NCBI GenBank assembly: GCA_910588895.1
Contig: CAJUSS010000022.1
Span: 1-32,707 of the forward strand
Source of the DNA: an uncultured Lachnospiraceae bacterium
Lineage (GTDB): Bacteria; Bacillota; Clostridia; Lachnospirales; Lachnospiraceae
DNA: 32,707 nucleotides
Direction of reading: 5' to 3'
The notes beneath the pieces were generated by a model, which did no database searches, was not told the DNA's origin, and was given only the letters and a program-made list of their open reading frames with translations. The position numbers and the translations under genes are program-made. The stretch's first letter is position 1. Every line of letters begins with the position of its first letter. Positions 1-7,114 of this stretch are shown here, piece by piece.

Positions 1-534
1 CAGTTTCGGTTCTCCGGTCCGCAGGTAGCGATGATAGACCTCGACCAACTGTCCGCCGGAGTACTGATCTTTGCGGTCCAGCTGCAAGAAGCGCTCGACG
101 GCCTTTTGCTTTAGAGATCCCAGCCCCAAGAGCGCCTTATAGGGCCGGATCTTTTGGTAGATGTCCACGCTCCTGATCCCAGAAAAGTCATAGGGCAGGC
201 CGTGATGGCGGCAGCGCTTTAACAGGAATGGGATATCGAACGTATCTCCGTTAAAATGGAGCAGGATGGGATCGCCCTCCTGGCGGTGCCGCTCCTTCAG
301 ATAGGTAAAAAAGGCGGTCAGCAGTTCCGGCTCGGATCTTGGAGTGTCGGCAAACCATTGGATCATATCCCATTGTCCCGTTTTCGGGTCCGGCGCGATG
401 CAGCCGATCAGGTAGAGCATGGAACGATCGCCGGAAAAGCCGGTGGTCTCGATGTCGAAAAAGAGCAAGCCTGCCTGCAGGCGCTCTAAGGGATAGCTGC
501 ATGGCAGCGATACGGTGTGCCGGATGGTCTTCAT
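1..534 (-). CDS. Ribonuclease H-like domain protein (YprB-like exonuclease family), partial
   Basis: The reading frame is open from an ATG at 534 to the left edge (178 codons), so only the N-terminal part is present. An exonuclease-type RNase H-like core is visible. FFDIETTG near residues 25-32 supplies the first two acidic metal ligands (DxE), and HFNGDTFDIPFL near residues 97-108 looks like the second motif, with its Asp. This pattern matches the YprB / RNase_H_2 family of predicted DEDD-type 3'-5' nucleases; full members are longer, so the remaining motif and any TPR-like tail lie outside. An AAAGGA ribosome binding site lies about 10 nt upstream of the ATG. A TATAAT-like -10 exists further up on the minus strand, but no good -35 goes with it. 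It is divergent from rubrerythrin. The fold assignment is fairly sure; the substrate is unknown. Confidence 0.8.
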   Translation of the reverse strand, partial: MKTIRHTVSLPCSYPLERLQAGLLFFDIETTGFSGDRSMLYLIGCIAPDPKTGQWDMIQWFADTPRSEPELLTAFFTYLKERHRQEGDPILLHFNGDTFDIPFLLKRCRHHGLPYDFSGIRSVDIYQKIRPYKALLGLGSLKQKAVERFLQLDRKDQYSGGQLVEVYHRYLRTGEPKL

Positions 535-640
535 CAGTGTAGTCCTTTCTGGTGTGAGATAGCTTTATTATAAAGCCAGATGGTCCAAAAATCTAGAAAA
601 ACAGCTTTGGAGAAAACTGGAGTGGGCGGAGAATTAATGC

Positions 641-669
641 TTGCCATTTCTTCCGGGATAGTGTATGCT
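641..669 (+). promoter_or_regulatory. Candidate sigma-A promoter for rubrerythrin
   Basis: TTGCCA (641-646) and TATGCT (664-669) are separated by 17 nt, about 70 nt ahead of the rubrerythrin start. The -10 is only a 4/6 match. A GTGTAT/ATACAC inverted repeat (661-666 and 682-687) overlaps the -10 and could be an operator. Confidence 0.5.
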
Positions 670-736
670 CACAATATCAGTATACACCGTACAGACCATA
701 TAGCAGGATGTACAGATGAGAAGAGGAGGAAGATAC

Positions 737-1273
737 ATGTCCAAATACGCAGGAACACAGACAGAGAAGAACTTAGAGGCCGCCTTCGCCGGAGAATCCC
801 AGGCAAGGAACAAATACACCTATTTTGCCTCCAAGGCGAAAAAGGAAGGTTTCGAGCAGATCGCCGCTTTATTTTTAAAGACGGCGGACAATGAGAAAGA
901 GCATGCCAAGATGTGGTTCAAGGAGCTGGAAGGCATCGGCGATACGGCGGCTAATCTAAAGGCCGCCGCCGAGGGCGAGAACTACGAGTGGACCGATATG
1001 TACGAGGGCTTTGCAAAGACCGCCGAAGAAGAGGGCTTTGCAGATCTGGCAAGGAGATTCCGGCTGGTAGCGGCGATCGAGAAGCATCACGAAGAGCGTT
1101 ACCGCGCCCTTTTAAAGAATGTGGAGGCCGCAGAGGTATTTGCAAAGAGCGAGGTCAAGGTCTGGGAGTGCCGGAACTGCGGTCATATCGTGGTCGGCAC
1201 CAACGCCCCGGAGGTCTGTCCCACCTGCGCCCATCCCCAGAGCTACTTTGAGGTCCATGCAGAGAACTATTGA
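737..1273 (+). CDS. rbr: Rubrerythrin
   Basis: This 178-residue protein has the classical rubrerythrin layout. An N-terminal four-helix ferritin-like domain (about residues 8-135) carries the diiron ligands in FAGESQARN and DNEKEHAK, and again in EEEGF and IEKHHEERY. A C-terminal rubredoxin-like domain has two Cys pairs (CRNC and CPTC) for one Fe. Rubrerythrins reduce hydrogen peroxide in the cytoplasm of anaerobes using electrons from rubredoxin or NAD(P)H:rubredoxin oxidoreductase. The ATG at 737 is chosen because AGAGGAGG lies just upstream and the protein then begins exactly as family members do. It appears monocistronic: a promoter candidate lies upstream and a hairpin terminator follows. 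The rubredoxin fusion at 4920 and the hemerythrin at 5643 fit the same oxygen-defence theme. Confidence 0.96.
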   Translation: MSKYAGTQTEKNLEAAFAGESQARNKYTYFASKAKKEGFEQIAALFLKTADNEKEHAKMWFKELEGIGDTAANLKAAAEGENYEWTDMYEGFAKTAEEEGFADLARRFRLVAAIEKHHEERYRALLKNVEAAEVFAKSEVKVWECRNCGHIVVGTNAPEVCPTCAHPQSYFEVHAENY

Positions 1274-1343
1274 TCGGTCAGCCAGATCGGCCGGACAGGT
1301 CTGTATAGGTTTTGGATGGATCTGCATACGTTAGTCGTGTAAG

Positions 1344-1382
1344 AAAGACTGTCACATCGAGGAACGGTGCGGCAGTCTTTTT
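1344..1382. terminator. Bidirectional intrinsic terminator between rubrerythrin and the DUF885 gene
   Basis: AAAGACTG (1344-1351) pairs with CAGTCTTT (1373-1380), followed by a T run on the plus strand. On the minus strand the same stem is followed by TTTCTT. It can end the rubrerythrin transcript and probably the convergent DUF885 transcript. Confidence 0.75.
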
Positions 1383-1431
1383 CGGTAAGTGTTTTTTAGG
1401 CAGATCGTTAACAGGCCCTTTTGGCCTGCCC

Positions 1432-3321
1432 CTACTTCTTCTGCTCCCGTATCCACCCCTCCAGCCTTTCCCGGATCACAGCAAATGGCGCCGGCCCTAA
1501 TCCTAACAGGAACCGATGGAACTCGATGGGCTGGAAACGCTCTCCCAGCGCTTTCTCCGCCTTCTGGCGCATATCTGAAAATTCCAGATACCCCACATAA
1601 TATTCCAGATAATTGGCCGGATTGTCGATCATCACCTCATACAGAGCGGTAGAAGTCTGCATGTCGGGATCGCTGTAGTAGTCGGCGATAAAGTCGTGGA
1701 TCTGCGGCACCTTCCATCCCTGGTCGTTGACCATGATATCGATGTAGGCGTGGATCCCCAGATTGACGGAAGAATCCAGTGCTAAAAGCCGCGCCATGGA
1801 TGGGCTCATATCCGGATCCAGGCGGTAGGCATCGTACTCCGCATAGGTGGCCCAGCCCTCCGAATAGGCGCCAAAGGAGATGGCGTGCCGGATGGGGGCG
1901 GGATCCTTGCTCACAAAATAGGAGGACTGATAAAGATGCCCGGGATACCCCTCGTGGGCCAATGTGGTAAATAGCTGGTCTGTGGCCGCATAGCTGCCCC
2001 GGTTGATGTAGATCGGATTGACCGCGGCCCGGTCCATAGGAGGCGTTAAGTAAAAGGCCGGGCTCAGGACTTCCTCAAGGGCCTTTGGCACATAGTGGAG
2101 GGAATAGTCCGGACAGATCGGCTCCGGATAATCCTCCCGGATCGCATCCTGGAGATAGGTGACGATCTCCTCCGGGTCGGTCAGGGCAAAGCCCGCGTCA
2201 TCCAGCTTCTCCACCAGCTCCGGCTGGGCACGCAGGAGGCGGATGATGGACTGACGGTCCTCCTTGAGCCGTTTTTCGATGCTCTTTCGCAGGGTATCCA
2301 CATTTTTGCAGGAGGTGGCGGTGGAAGAGTAGACCAGGTAACGGTAATAGGCCTTCCCCTCCGGATAGAAGCATAGTCCTCCTTCTACGGTGCCCGTCCC
2401 TTTGAGCGCCTCCAGGCCCTGGATCAGGTGCTCATAAGCCGGGATGAAGGCGGTGGCGATCAGCTGGCTGTGGCGTTCGATGTAGGCGGCCTTCTGTTCA
2501 TCGGTCAGGCCCGCCACACCGTCCAGCCGCTCCGAGAAGGTGCCGGCCAGCACGTTATCCTCCCCATCCTCCAGATAAGGGCGGCAGGAGTCCAGCACAC
2601 GGTCGATCCCGTCGTCCGTTATCATCAGCCCTAAGTCCGCCTTCTCCTGCTCAAAGGCTAAAAGCTGGCGAAAGTGGTCGTCCAGGCCGGACAGGAGGGA
2701 GAGATAATCTTCGATATCCTCCTCTGTGTAGAAGGCATACTCCGCCAATAGGATCGGCAGCTGGGCCTGGGTCCCGATCGTAGGCGCCAGCGGCTGGGCA
2801 TAGGCCTCCAGGCCGGCGGCAGAGACCTCTGTCTCCAGTCGATAGCGCAGGATGTCATAGTCCAGCTGGCTCTGTGGATCCAGCCGGCTTTTTTTGATCT
2901 GGTCCAATCGGTCCAGCATCTCCTGGCAGGAGGCCGTATCCTCTTTAAGAGCGGCTAAAGAGATCTCCCCGTAGAGATCTGCCGGCTTTGACAGTCCCAT
3001 GCCCGCCGGATCTGTGACCGTATAGTGCAGGTCCAACAAAGAGGAGGTGACCGTATCCTTGAACAGCTCATCGGTCAGCGCCTCAAACCGTGCCTGATCC
3101 TGGGAGGCCGCTCCCTTTTGCGCTCCTTTTTTGTCCCGGTCATCCCCGTTCTCACCGCCGGATCCGCCTCCTGCGCCTGTTCCCGATCCGGCGGTCTTCT
3201 CCCCGATCAGCCTGGTGATATCATAGGCAAGGTCAGCCCTGCCGCAGCCCGAAAAAAGAAGCTCGGCCGACAGCACAGCCAGTAAAAGCCAGGCCGCAGG
3301 CCTTTTATCGCATATCCTCAT
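1432..3321 (-). CDS. DUF885 family putative metallopeptidase lipoprotein
   Basis: This 629-residue protein begins with a lipoprotein signal peptide: a positive start, a hydrophobic stretch at residues 9-23, and the lipobox LFSGC with Cys26. A low-complexity Gly/Ser/Lys linker follows (about residues 43-70). The rest is a DUF885-type domain. HEGYPGH at residues 456-462 has the HExxxxH arrangement, and EGWATYAE follows with Glu488, both expected of this zinc-peptidase-like family. It is therefore probably anchored on the outer face of the membrane and may cleave peptides; the family's substrates are largely unknown. GGGAGG sits 7-8 nt before the ATG. It is convergent with rubrerythrin. A structured gap of about 350 bp separates it from ribU upstream on the same strand. 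Confidence 0.88.
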   Translation of the reverse strand: MRICDKRPAAWLLLAVLSAELLFSGCGRADLAYDITRLIGEKTAGSGTGAGGGSGGENGDDRDKKGAQKGAASQDQARFEALTDELFKDTVTSSLLDLHYTVTDPAGMGLSKPADLYGEISLAALKEDTASCQEMLDRLDQIKKSRLDPQSQLDYDILRYRLETEVSAAGLEAYAQPLAPTIGTQAQLPILLAEYAFYTEEDIEDYLSLLSGLDDHFRQLLAFEQEKADLGLMITDDGIDRVLDSCRPYLEDGEDNVLAGTFSERLDGVAGLTDEQKAAYIERHSQLIATAFIPAYEHLIQGLEALKGTGTVEGGLCFYPEGKAYYRYLVYSSTATSCKNVDTLRKSIEKRLKEDRQSIIRLLRAQPELVEKLDDAGFALTDPEEIVTYLQDAIREDYPEPICPDYSLHYVPKALEEVLSPAFYLTPPMDRAAVNPIYINRGSYAATDQLFTTLAHEGYPGHLYQSSYFVSKDPAPIRHAISFGAYSEGWATYAEYDAYRLDPDMSPSMARLLALDSSVNLGIHAYIDIMVNDQGWKVPQIHDFIADYYSDPDMQTSTALYEVMIDNPANYLEYYVGYLEFSDMRQKAEKALGERFQPIEFHRFLLGLGPAPFAVIRERLEGWIREQKK

Positions 3322-3467
3322 AAAGATCCTCCCTTTGGACCATGCTCCCGCACCTGGATGGACATGAGCCTATCCATCCGGCGGGGCATATATGTTTCCG
3401 TGATCATAAAATATATTCCGATAGATGGCAGATCAGTCGGACTTTTTTTGCCTCCTTTTTTGGAGGG

Positions 3468-3512
3468 GGCCTTTTAGCCGGACTTGCTGTCTGCAGGCAG
3501 GCTAAAAGGTCC
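3468..3512 (-). repeat. Second inverted repeat ahead of the DUF885 gene
   Basis: CCTTTTAGCC (3470-3479) is complementary to GGCTAAAAGG (3500-3509), with imperfect extension outwards. On the minus strand it is followed by a small CCTCC-A6-GGAGG hairpin. Function unknown; it lies in the presumed 5' region of the DUF885 gene. Confidence 0.55.
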
Positions 3513-3542
3513 GCCCATCCCCCGGCAGGCGGCGAGATAACG

Positions 3543-3623
3543 GCGGCAGGGCCATACCACGGCTGAAGGTCCGAAAAGGATGAGCGCGAACCTGTGCGTT
3601 CCACCGTGATATGGCCCTGCCGC
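3543..3623 (-). repeat. Long inverted repeat (20-bp arms, 41-bp loop)
   Basis: The arms 3543-3562 and 3604-3623 are complementary at 19 of 20 positions. The one mismatch (C3557/A3609) becomes a G-U pair if the minus strand is transcribed, so a minus-strand RNA would form an uninterrupted 20-bp stem. The direction matches ribU and DUF885. There is no U tract after it. It may be a structured RNA, a processing or stability element, or a small mobile-repeat relic; the sequence does not decide. Confidence 0.7.
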
Positions 3624-3667
3624 AGCGGACCGTTTCGATATATGTGCAGATCCTTACGTGTACAAGC

Positions 3668-4339
3668 TCACAGCCGACTCTTGATGATCACACTGACCCT
3701 CTTATAGATCAGCGCCGTGATCACAGCAACCACAGTCCCTTTCAGCAGATTGAAGGGGGCTACAGCCAGCAGCACGAAGGCCATCAGGCTGTCGATCCGC
3801 GGATTGACGGCAGTGCCCATGGCGACCAGGGCGTCGATGGGCATGTGGAAGGCCTTTGCGTAAGCCGGGAGCATGATATAGGTATTGGTAAGGCAGGCCA
3901 CAGCCACCATGACGGCCACGCCCACGGCCATCCCCCAAAGAGCAGAGGCCTTTGTCCTCCTGTGCTTATAGAGCAATGCCGCCGGCACGGACAAGGAGCA
4001 GGCCTGGACCCAGTTAGAGAATTCCCCTACACCTGCGGTCTGTGTGCCCCGCAGCACCAGGGAGATCAAGATCTTGACCGCGGCGACCAGGATACCGGCC
4101 AGCGGCCCCATGGTAAAGGATCCGATCAGCACCGGCACGTCGCAGAGGTCCAGCTTATAAAAGGGCGGTGCAAAGGGGACCGGCACCTGGATGTACATCA
4201 GCACGCCGGAAAGGGCGCCGAACATGGCGATGAGCACCATATTCTTTGTGGTCAGCAGCTTCTTCTCCCGGTCCGCCGCGGCAAGGGCGGTCTGGCTGGT
4301 CGCAAGTGTCTTTTTCGGTTTTGCAGCAAGTTCCATCAT
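3668..4339 (-). CDS. ribU: Riboflavin ECF transporter S component (RibU-like)
   Basis: A membrane protein of 223 residues, or 222 if the second ATG at 4336 is used. The first 25-30 residues are a charged/Ala-rich cytoplasmic tail. About six hydrophobic segments follow, starting with NMVLIAMFGALSGVLMYI. The segment FAPPFYKLDLCDVPVLIGSF is the family hallmark: a substrate-binding stretch after the first helix, with KLDL and D-P positions. As the S component it would bind riboflavin and dock onto the shared EcfA/EcfA'/EcfT energising module, which is not in this window. An FMN riboswitch with its own terminator lies directly upstream, which strongly supports flavin rather than another vitamin. 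An in-frame ATG at 4360 is possible, but AAGGAGA at 4344-4350 points to 4339/4336. Confidence 0.9.
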   Translation of the reverse strand: MMELAAKPKKTLATSQTALAAADREKKLLTTKNMVLIAMFGALSGVLMYIQVPVPFAPPFYKLDLCDVPVLIGSFTMGPLAGILVAAVKILISLVLRGTQTAGVGEFSNWVQACSLSVPAALLYKHRRTKASALWGMAVGVAVMVAVACLTNTYIMLPAYAKAFHMPIDALVAMGTAVNPRIDSLMAFVLLAVAPFNLLKGTVVAVITALIYKRVSVIIKSRL

Positions 4340-4449
4340 CGTCTCTCCTTTTTTGCGCATAGGTTTTCTACATGTCCATCTGCTCCTGGGTCAATACAGT
4401 CCATATGCAGCGAAGGCCGTCTCTCTTGCTCGTTGATGTGTGATGATGC

Positions 4450-4477
4450 AAAAAAAGCCCCGGATGGACCGGGGCTC
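4450..4477 (-). terminator. Intrinsic terminator of the FMN riboswitch expression platform
   Basis: AGCCCCGG (4456-4463) pairs with CCGGGGCT (4469-4476). On the minus strand the stem is followed by seven T. It lies between the FMN aptamer and ribU, as expected for transcription attenuation when FMN is bound. Confidence 0.9.
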
Positions 4478-4510
4478 GATAAAGATCCTGACAACAAAAA
4501 CAAAGCAATG

Positions 4511-4625
4511 ATCTTCTCTCATCCAGACTATGACTGTCGGTCCCGGGATCGCACCGGGTCAACTGCGCACGCGCAGCTCGCGGACTATACCGCCGGTAGG
4601 GAATCTCACCCTGCCCCGAAGAACT
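4511..4625 (-). promoter_or_regulatory. FMN riboswitch (RFN element)
   Basis: The minus strand carries the conserved RFN blocks in order. These are CTTCGGGGCAGGGTGA (about 4623-4608), ATTCCCTACCGGCGGT, TAGTCCGCGAGC, a variable arm, CCGACAGTCATAGTCTGGAT and GAGAGAAGAT ending at 4511. The outer helix closes around the five-way core. Combined with the terminator at 4450-4477, this is a transcriptional OFF switch for ribU when FMN is abundant. Confidence 0.97.
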
Positions 4626-4645
4626 GTATCTACTTAAATAAGACT

Positions 4646-4674
4646 ATTATAAAGGAGAGGGCCGGATCTGTCAA
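4646..4674 (-). promoter_or_regulatory. Sigma-A promoter of the FMN riboswitch-ribU unit
   Basis: On the minus strand a perfect TTGACA (4669-4674) and a perfect TATAAT (4646-4651) are 17 nt apart. Transcription would start about 10-15 nt before the riboswitch. Confidence 0.92.
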
Positions 4675-4781
4675 TGCTATTTTCGTTCCCGGTCATCGCA
4701 CATCCTCATGCGGTCCGTGCAAGAAGAACGCCGGTCTTTCTGCGGGGGCTTTCACACGCCCTGGGACTGCTGCCTTTTCTC

Positions 4782-4810
4782 TTGACAACCCTGCAGGATC
4801 ATGTTACGAT
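4782..4810 (+). promoter_or_regulatory. Sigma-A promoter for the flavin reductase-rubredoxin gene
   Basis: TTGACA (4782-4787) and TACGAT (4805-4810) are separated by 17 nt, about 110 nt upstream of the start codon. It diverges from the ribU promoter. Confidence 0.75.
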
Positions 4811-4919
4811 CGGCCTATATCTAAATAGGATGATTTGATCCTAAAATATAAGCGGACAAGGACGGTCTCTCTTTTCGGACAGGTGGGGGATGATCGATAT
4901 GGATCAAGGAGGTAATTTT

Positions 4920-5537
4920 ATGGATAAGAAAGCAATGTATAATTTAAGCTACGGGCTGTTCGTCCTCACATCTGCACGGGAGGGCAAGGACAACGGCTGT
5001 ATCATCAATACGGCGATCCAGGTGACTAACGATCCGGACCGCATCAGCATCGCGGTGAACAAAGCAAACTACACACAAGAGATCGTGAAGGAGAGCGGCA
5101 GGTTCAATATCTCTATCTTGAGCGAGGAGGTCGGCTTCGAGCTTTTTAAACGCTTCGGTTTTCAGTCCGGCCGCGAAGTGGATAAGTTCGCCGATCTTTT
5201 GGATCTTAAGCGCAGCGCGAACGGCCTTTATTACATCACGGCCGGGACCAACGCTTATCTCAGCGCCACAGTAGAGCAGACCCTTGACTTAGGCAGCCAT
5301 ACGCTGTTCATCGCTTCCGTGGACGATATGGAGGTGCTCTCCTCGATACCCTCCGCCACCTATGCTTACTACCAGTCCCATATCAAGCCAAAGCCGGCCC
5401 GGCAGGCATCCACGGGAAAGACGGCATGGCGCTGCACGGTGTGCGGCTATGTCTACGAGGGCGGAGAGCTCCCTGCAGACTTCATCTGCCCGCTCTGCAA
5501 GCATCCTGCCTCTGACTTTGAGAAGGTGACGGTCTAG
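4920..5537 (+). CDS. hrb: Flavin reductase-rubredoxin fusion (high-molecular-weight rubredoxin type)
   Basis: A 205-residue two-domain protein. Residues 1 to about 150 form a flavin reductase-like split-barrel domain that should bind FMN (typical NLSYGLFVLTS start, then a conserved NTAIQVT and NKANYT core). Residues about 163-205 form a rubredoxin domain with the Fe(Cys)4 pairs CTVC and CPLC. The same architecture is known from Moorella Hrb, which passes electrons from NAD(P)H through FMN and rubredoxin to flavodiiron proteins or rubrerythrin, removing NO, oxygen or peroxide. No flavodiiron protein is in this window. The ATG at 4920 follows AAGGAGG; a longer in-frame start at 4890 lacks a better site. 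It lies divergent from the riboflavin transporter, which fits an FMN-dependent protein. Confidence 0.92.
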   Translation: MDKKAMYNLSYGLFVLTSAREGKDNGCIINTAIQVTNDPDRISIAVNKANYTQEIVKESGRFNISILSEEVGFELFKRFGFQSGREVDKFADLLDLKRSANGLYYITAGTNAYLSATVEQTLDLGSHTLFIASVDDMEVLSSIPSATYAYYQSHIKPKPARQASTGKTAWRCTVCGYVYEGGELPADFICPLCKHPASDFEKVTV

Positions 5538-5642
5538 CAGACCGGACATATATACAAAAAAGTGTGGCGATCTGCCTGCGATCGTGTTAAATTAGAACTA
5601 CCGATCGTCAAGTACCATAAAGAGCATTAAGGAGGATATAGC

Positions 5643-6065
5643 ATGTACGCAAAGTTTACAGATGATCTGATCACAGGAAATGAGGTCATAGATGCCCAGC
5701 ACAAGGAGCTGATCGACAAGATCAATGACCTTTTACAAAGCTGCGAAGAGCGCTCCAACAAAGCCGGCGCCGCCAAGATGTTGAACTATCTGGCCGACTA
5801 CACCGACCACCATTTCAACGCAGAGGAAGAGCTCCAGGAAAAGATCGGTTACCCCGGTATAGAAGAGCATAAGAAAAAACATGCGGAGCTGAGGGCGACG
5901 GTCCAGGAGCTTTACGATATGCTGACAGAGGAGGAAGGCCCCACAGACGCCTTCGTAGCCATGGTAAATGAAAAGGTGACCGAATGGCTCTACTACCACA
6001 TCCAGACCTTTGACCGCTCCGTCGCCGAATATAAATATATGCGCAACGATCCCGGGCTCATCTGA
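5643..6065 (+). CDS. Bacteriohemerythrin
   Basis: A single-domain hemerythrin of 140 residues, the normal length. All diiron ligands can be placed: His20, His57 and Glu61 (HxxxE), His76 and His80 (HxxxH), then His119 and Asp124 (HxxxxD). The protein should bind molecular oxygen reversibly at the diiron centre; in bacteria these serve as oxygen carriers, scavengers or sensors. A strong AAGGAGG site precedes the ATG. The 105-bp gap upstream holds a weak promoter candidate (TAAATT at 5588-5593, poor -35), so it may be transcribed alone or from the hrb promoter. A clear terminator follows. Hemerythrins often accompany motility or chemotaxis genes, and the flagellar operon begins 3.6 kb downstream, but no direct link is shown. 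Confidence 0.95.
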   Translation: MYAKFTDDLITGNEVIDAQHKELIDKINDLLQSCEERSNKAGAAKMLNYLADYTDHHFNAEEELQEKIGYPGIEEHKKKHAELRATVQELYDMLTEEEGPTDAFVAMVNEKVTEWLYYHIQTFDRSVAEYKYMRNDPGLI

Positions 6066-6090
6066 TGCAGCCCCTTTTGGAGCTAAGGAT

Positions 6091-6136
6091 ACTCCCCCTA
6101 AACTGTGCTGCGGCACGGTTAGGGGGGTCTTTCGTT
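6091..6136 (+). terminator. Intrinsic terminator after bacteriohemerythrin
   Basis: ACTCCCCCTAA pairs with TTAGGGGGGT around a GTGC/GCAC inner stem, followed by a T-rich tract (CTTTCGTTTT). Confidence 0.88.
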
Positions 6137-6198
6137 TTATAGCGGCAAAACGCTCGCCGGACACTTGTAAAAAATGGAAAAATAAGGATGGTGCAACC

Positions 6199-6227
6199 TT
6201 GACATCCCCGGACCCATCAAGTATAAT
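6199..6227 (+). promoter_or_regulatory. Sigma-A promoter of the SufCB-like operon
   Basis: A perfect TTGACA (6199-6204) and a perfect TATAAT (6222-6227) are 17 nt apart, about 75 nt upstream of the ATPase gene. Confidence 0.92.
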
Positions 6228-6301
6228 GGGAGCAGTTTACAGAAAGTTCGATCAATATCTGGCCGCTGCAAAAGAACGGCCGGATAGAGCAGGAGGACGA
6301 T

Positions 6302-7114
6302 ATGCTTACATTAGAAAACCTATCCTTTGATGTGGCCGATGAAAAAGGCGGGGTGGGGATCATCAAGGACCTGAGCCTGACCATAGGAGAAGGCGAGTTT
6401 GTTGTGATCACCGGTCCCAACGGCGGGGGTAAATCTACTTTAGCAAAGCTGATCGCCGGGATCTTAAGGCCCACCGGCGGCCGGATCTGTTTTGGCGGAG
6501 AGGATATAACCCAACGGAGTGTCACCGACAGGGCCAACATGGGCATCAGCTATGCTTTCCAGCAGCCTGTCCGCTTCAAGGGGATCCACGTGCTGGATCT
6601 TCTGCGCCTGGCAGCTAAGAACGGCGTATCCGGCGGGCCGGATACGGCGGCGCCCCAGAAGCCCTTATCCGCGGCCGATGCCTGCGAATACCTGTCCGAG
6701 GTGGGCTTATGCGCCAAGGATTATATCAACCGGGAGGTGAATGCCAGCCTTTCCGGAGGAGAATTAAAGCGGATCGAGATCGCCACGGTCTTAGCCCGCG
6801 GCTCAAGGCTGTCCCTTTTCGACGAGCCGGAGGCCGGGATCGATCTGTGGAGCTTCCAGAACCTGATCCAGGTCTTCGAGAGGATGCGGGAGCGGGTCAA
6901 GGGATCTGTGCTGATCATCTCCCACCAGGAGCGGATCTTGAACATCGCCGATAAGATCGTGGTGATCGCGGACGGCCAGGTGGTCAAGGAGGGGACGCGG
7001 GATGAGATCCTCCCAAAGATCTTAGGGACGGCCTCGGCAGTAGATGCCTGCAGCCGTTTCTATAAAGGTACGGACATCCAAAAGAGAGAGCTGCAAGGAG
7101 GAAAGAGGATATGA
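6302..7114 (+). CDS. sufC: SufC-like ABC ATPase of a minimal Fe-S assembly system
   Basis: A 270-residue soluble ABC ATPase. The Walker A motif GPNGGGKST is at residues 38-46, the signature LSGGELKRIEI is near residue 155, the Walker B SLFDEPEAGID follows, and the switch His is in IISHQER. The A-loop region and ELKR signature are those of SufC rather than of a transporter, and no membrane partner is encoded nearby. SufC works with SufB/SufD as a cytoplasmic scaffold complex for building Fe-S clusters. The downstream SufB-like gene overlaps it by 4 nt (ATGA), so the two are translationally coupled. GGAGGA lies just upstream of the ATG. The length is slightly above typical SufC (about 250). The SUF-like minimal system name SmsC could apply equally. 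Confidence 0.9.
   Translation: MLTLENLSFDVADEKGGVGIIKDLSLTIGEGEFVVITGPNGGGKSTLAKLIAGILRPTGGRICFGGEDITQRSVTDRANMGISYAFQQPVRFKGIHVLDLLRLAAKNGVSGGPDTAAPQKPLSAADACEYLSEVGLCAKDYINREVNASLSGGELKRIEIATVLARGSRLSLFDEPEAGIDLWSFQNLIQVFERMRERVKGSVLIISHQERILNIADKIVVIADGQVVKEGTRDEILPKILGTASAVDACSRFYKGTDIQKRELQGGKRI

Larger units (their letters stand above)
3322..3667 (-). other. Gap between ribU and the DUF885 gene, rich in inverted repeats
   Basis: No convincing gene lies in this stretch. It contains three inverted repeats (3543-3623, 3468-3512 and 3451-3466). The third is CCTCC/GGAGG around a six-base T/A loop. None is followed by a T tract on the minus strand, so I do not call terminators. An AT-rich patch near 3405-3425 could hold a minus-strand promoter for the DUF885 gene, but no clear -35/-10 pair can be defended. 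Confidence 0.5.

Noticed and set aside
580..894. Plus-strand frame of 104 codons overlapping the rubrerythrin start
   Set aside because: It overlaps rubrerythrin in another frame and shows no family features or ribosome binding site.
3450..3512. Terminator for ribU in the ribU-DUF885 gap
   Set aside because: Hairpins are present but the T-rich runs are on the wrong side for minus-strand transcription.
3611..4828. A long plus-strand reading frame (405 codons) across ribU and the FMN riboswitch
   Set aside because: It is the antisense shadow of ribU, runs through a riboswitch and terminator, and its product is His/Gly/Asp-rich without family resemblance.
5565..5593. Separate promoter for bacteriohemerythrin
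   Set aside because: The -10 (TAAATT) is acceptable, but the -35 matches only half of the consensus; too weak to list as a feature.
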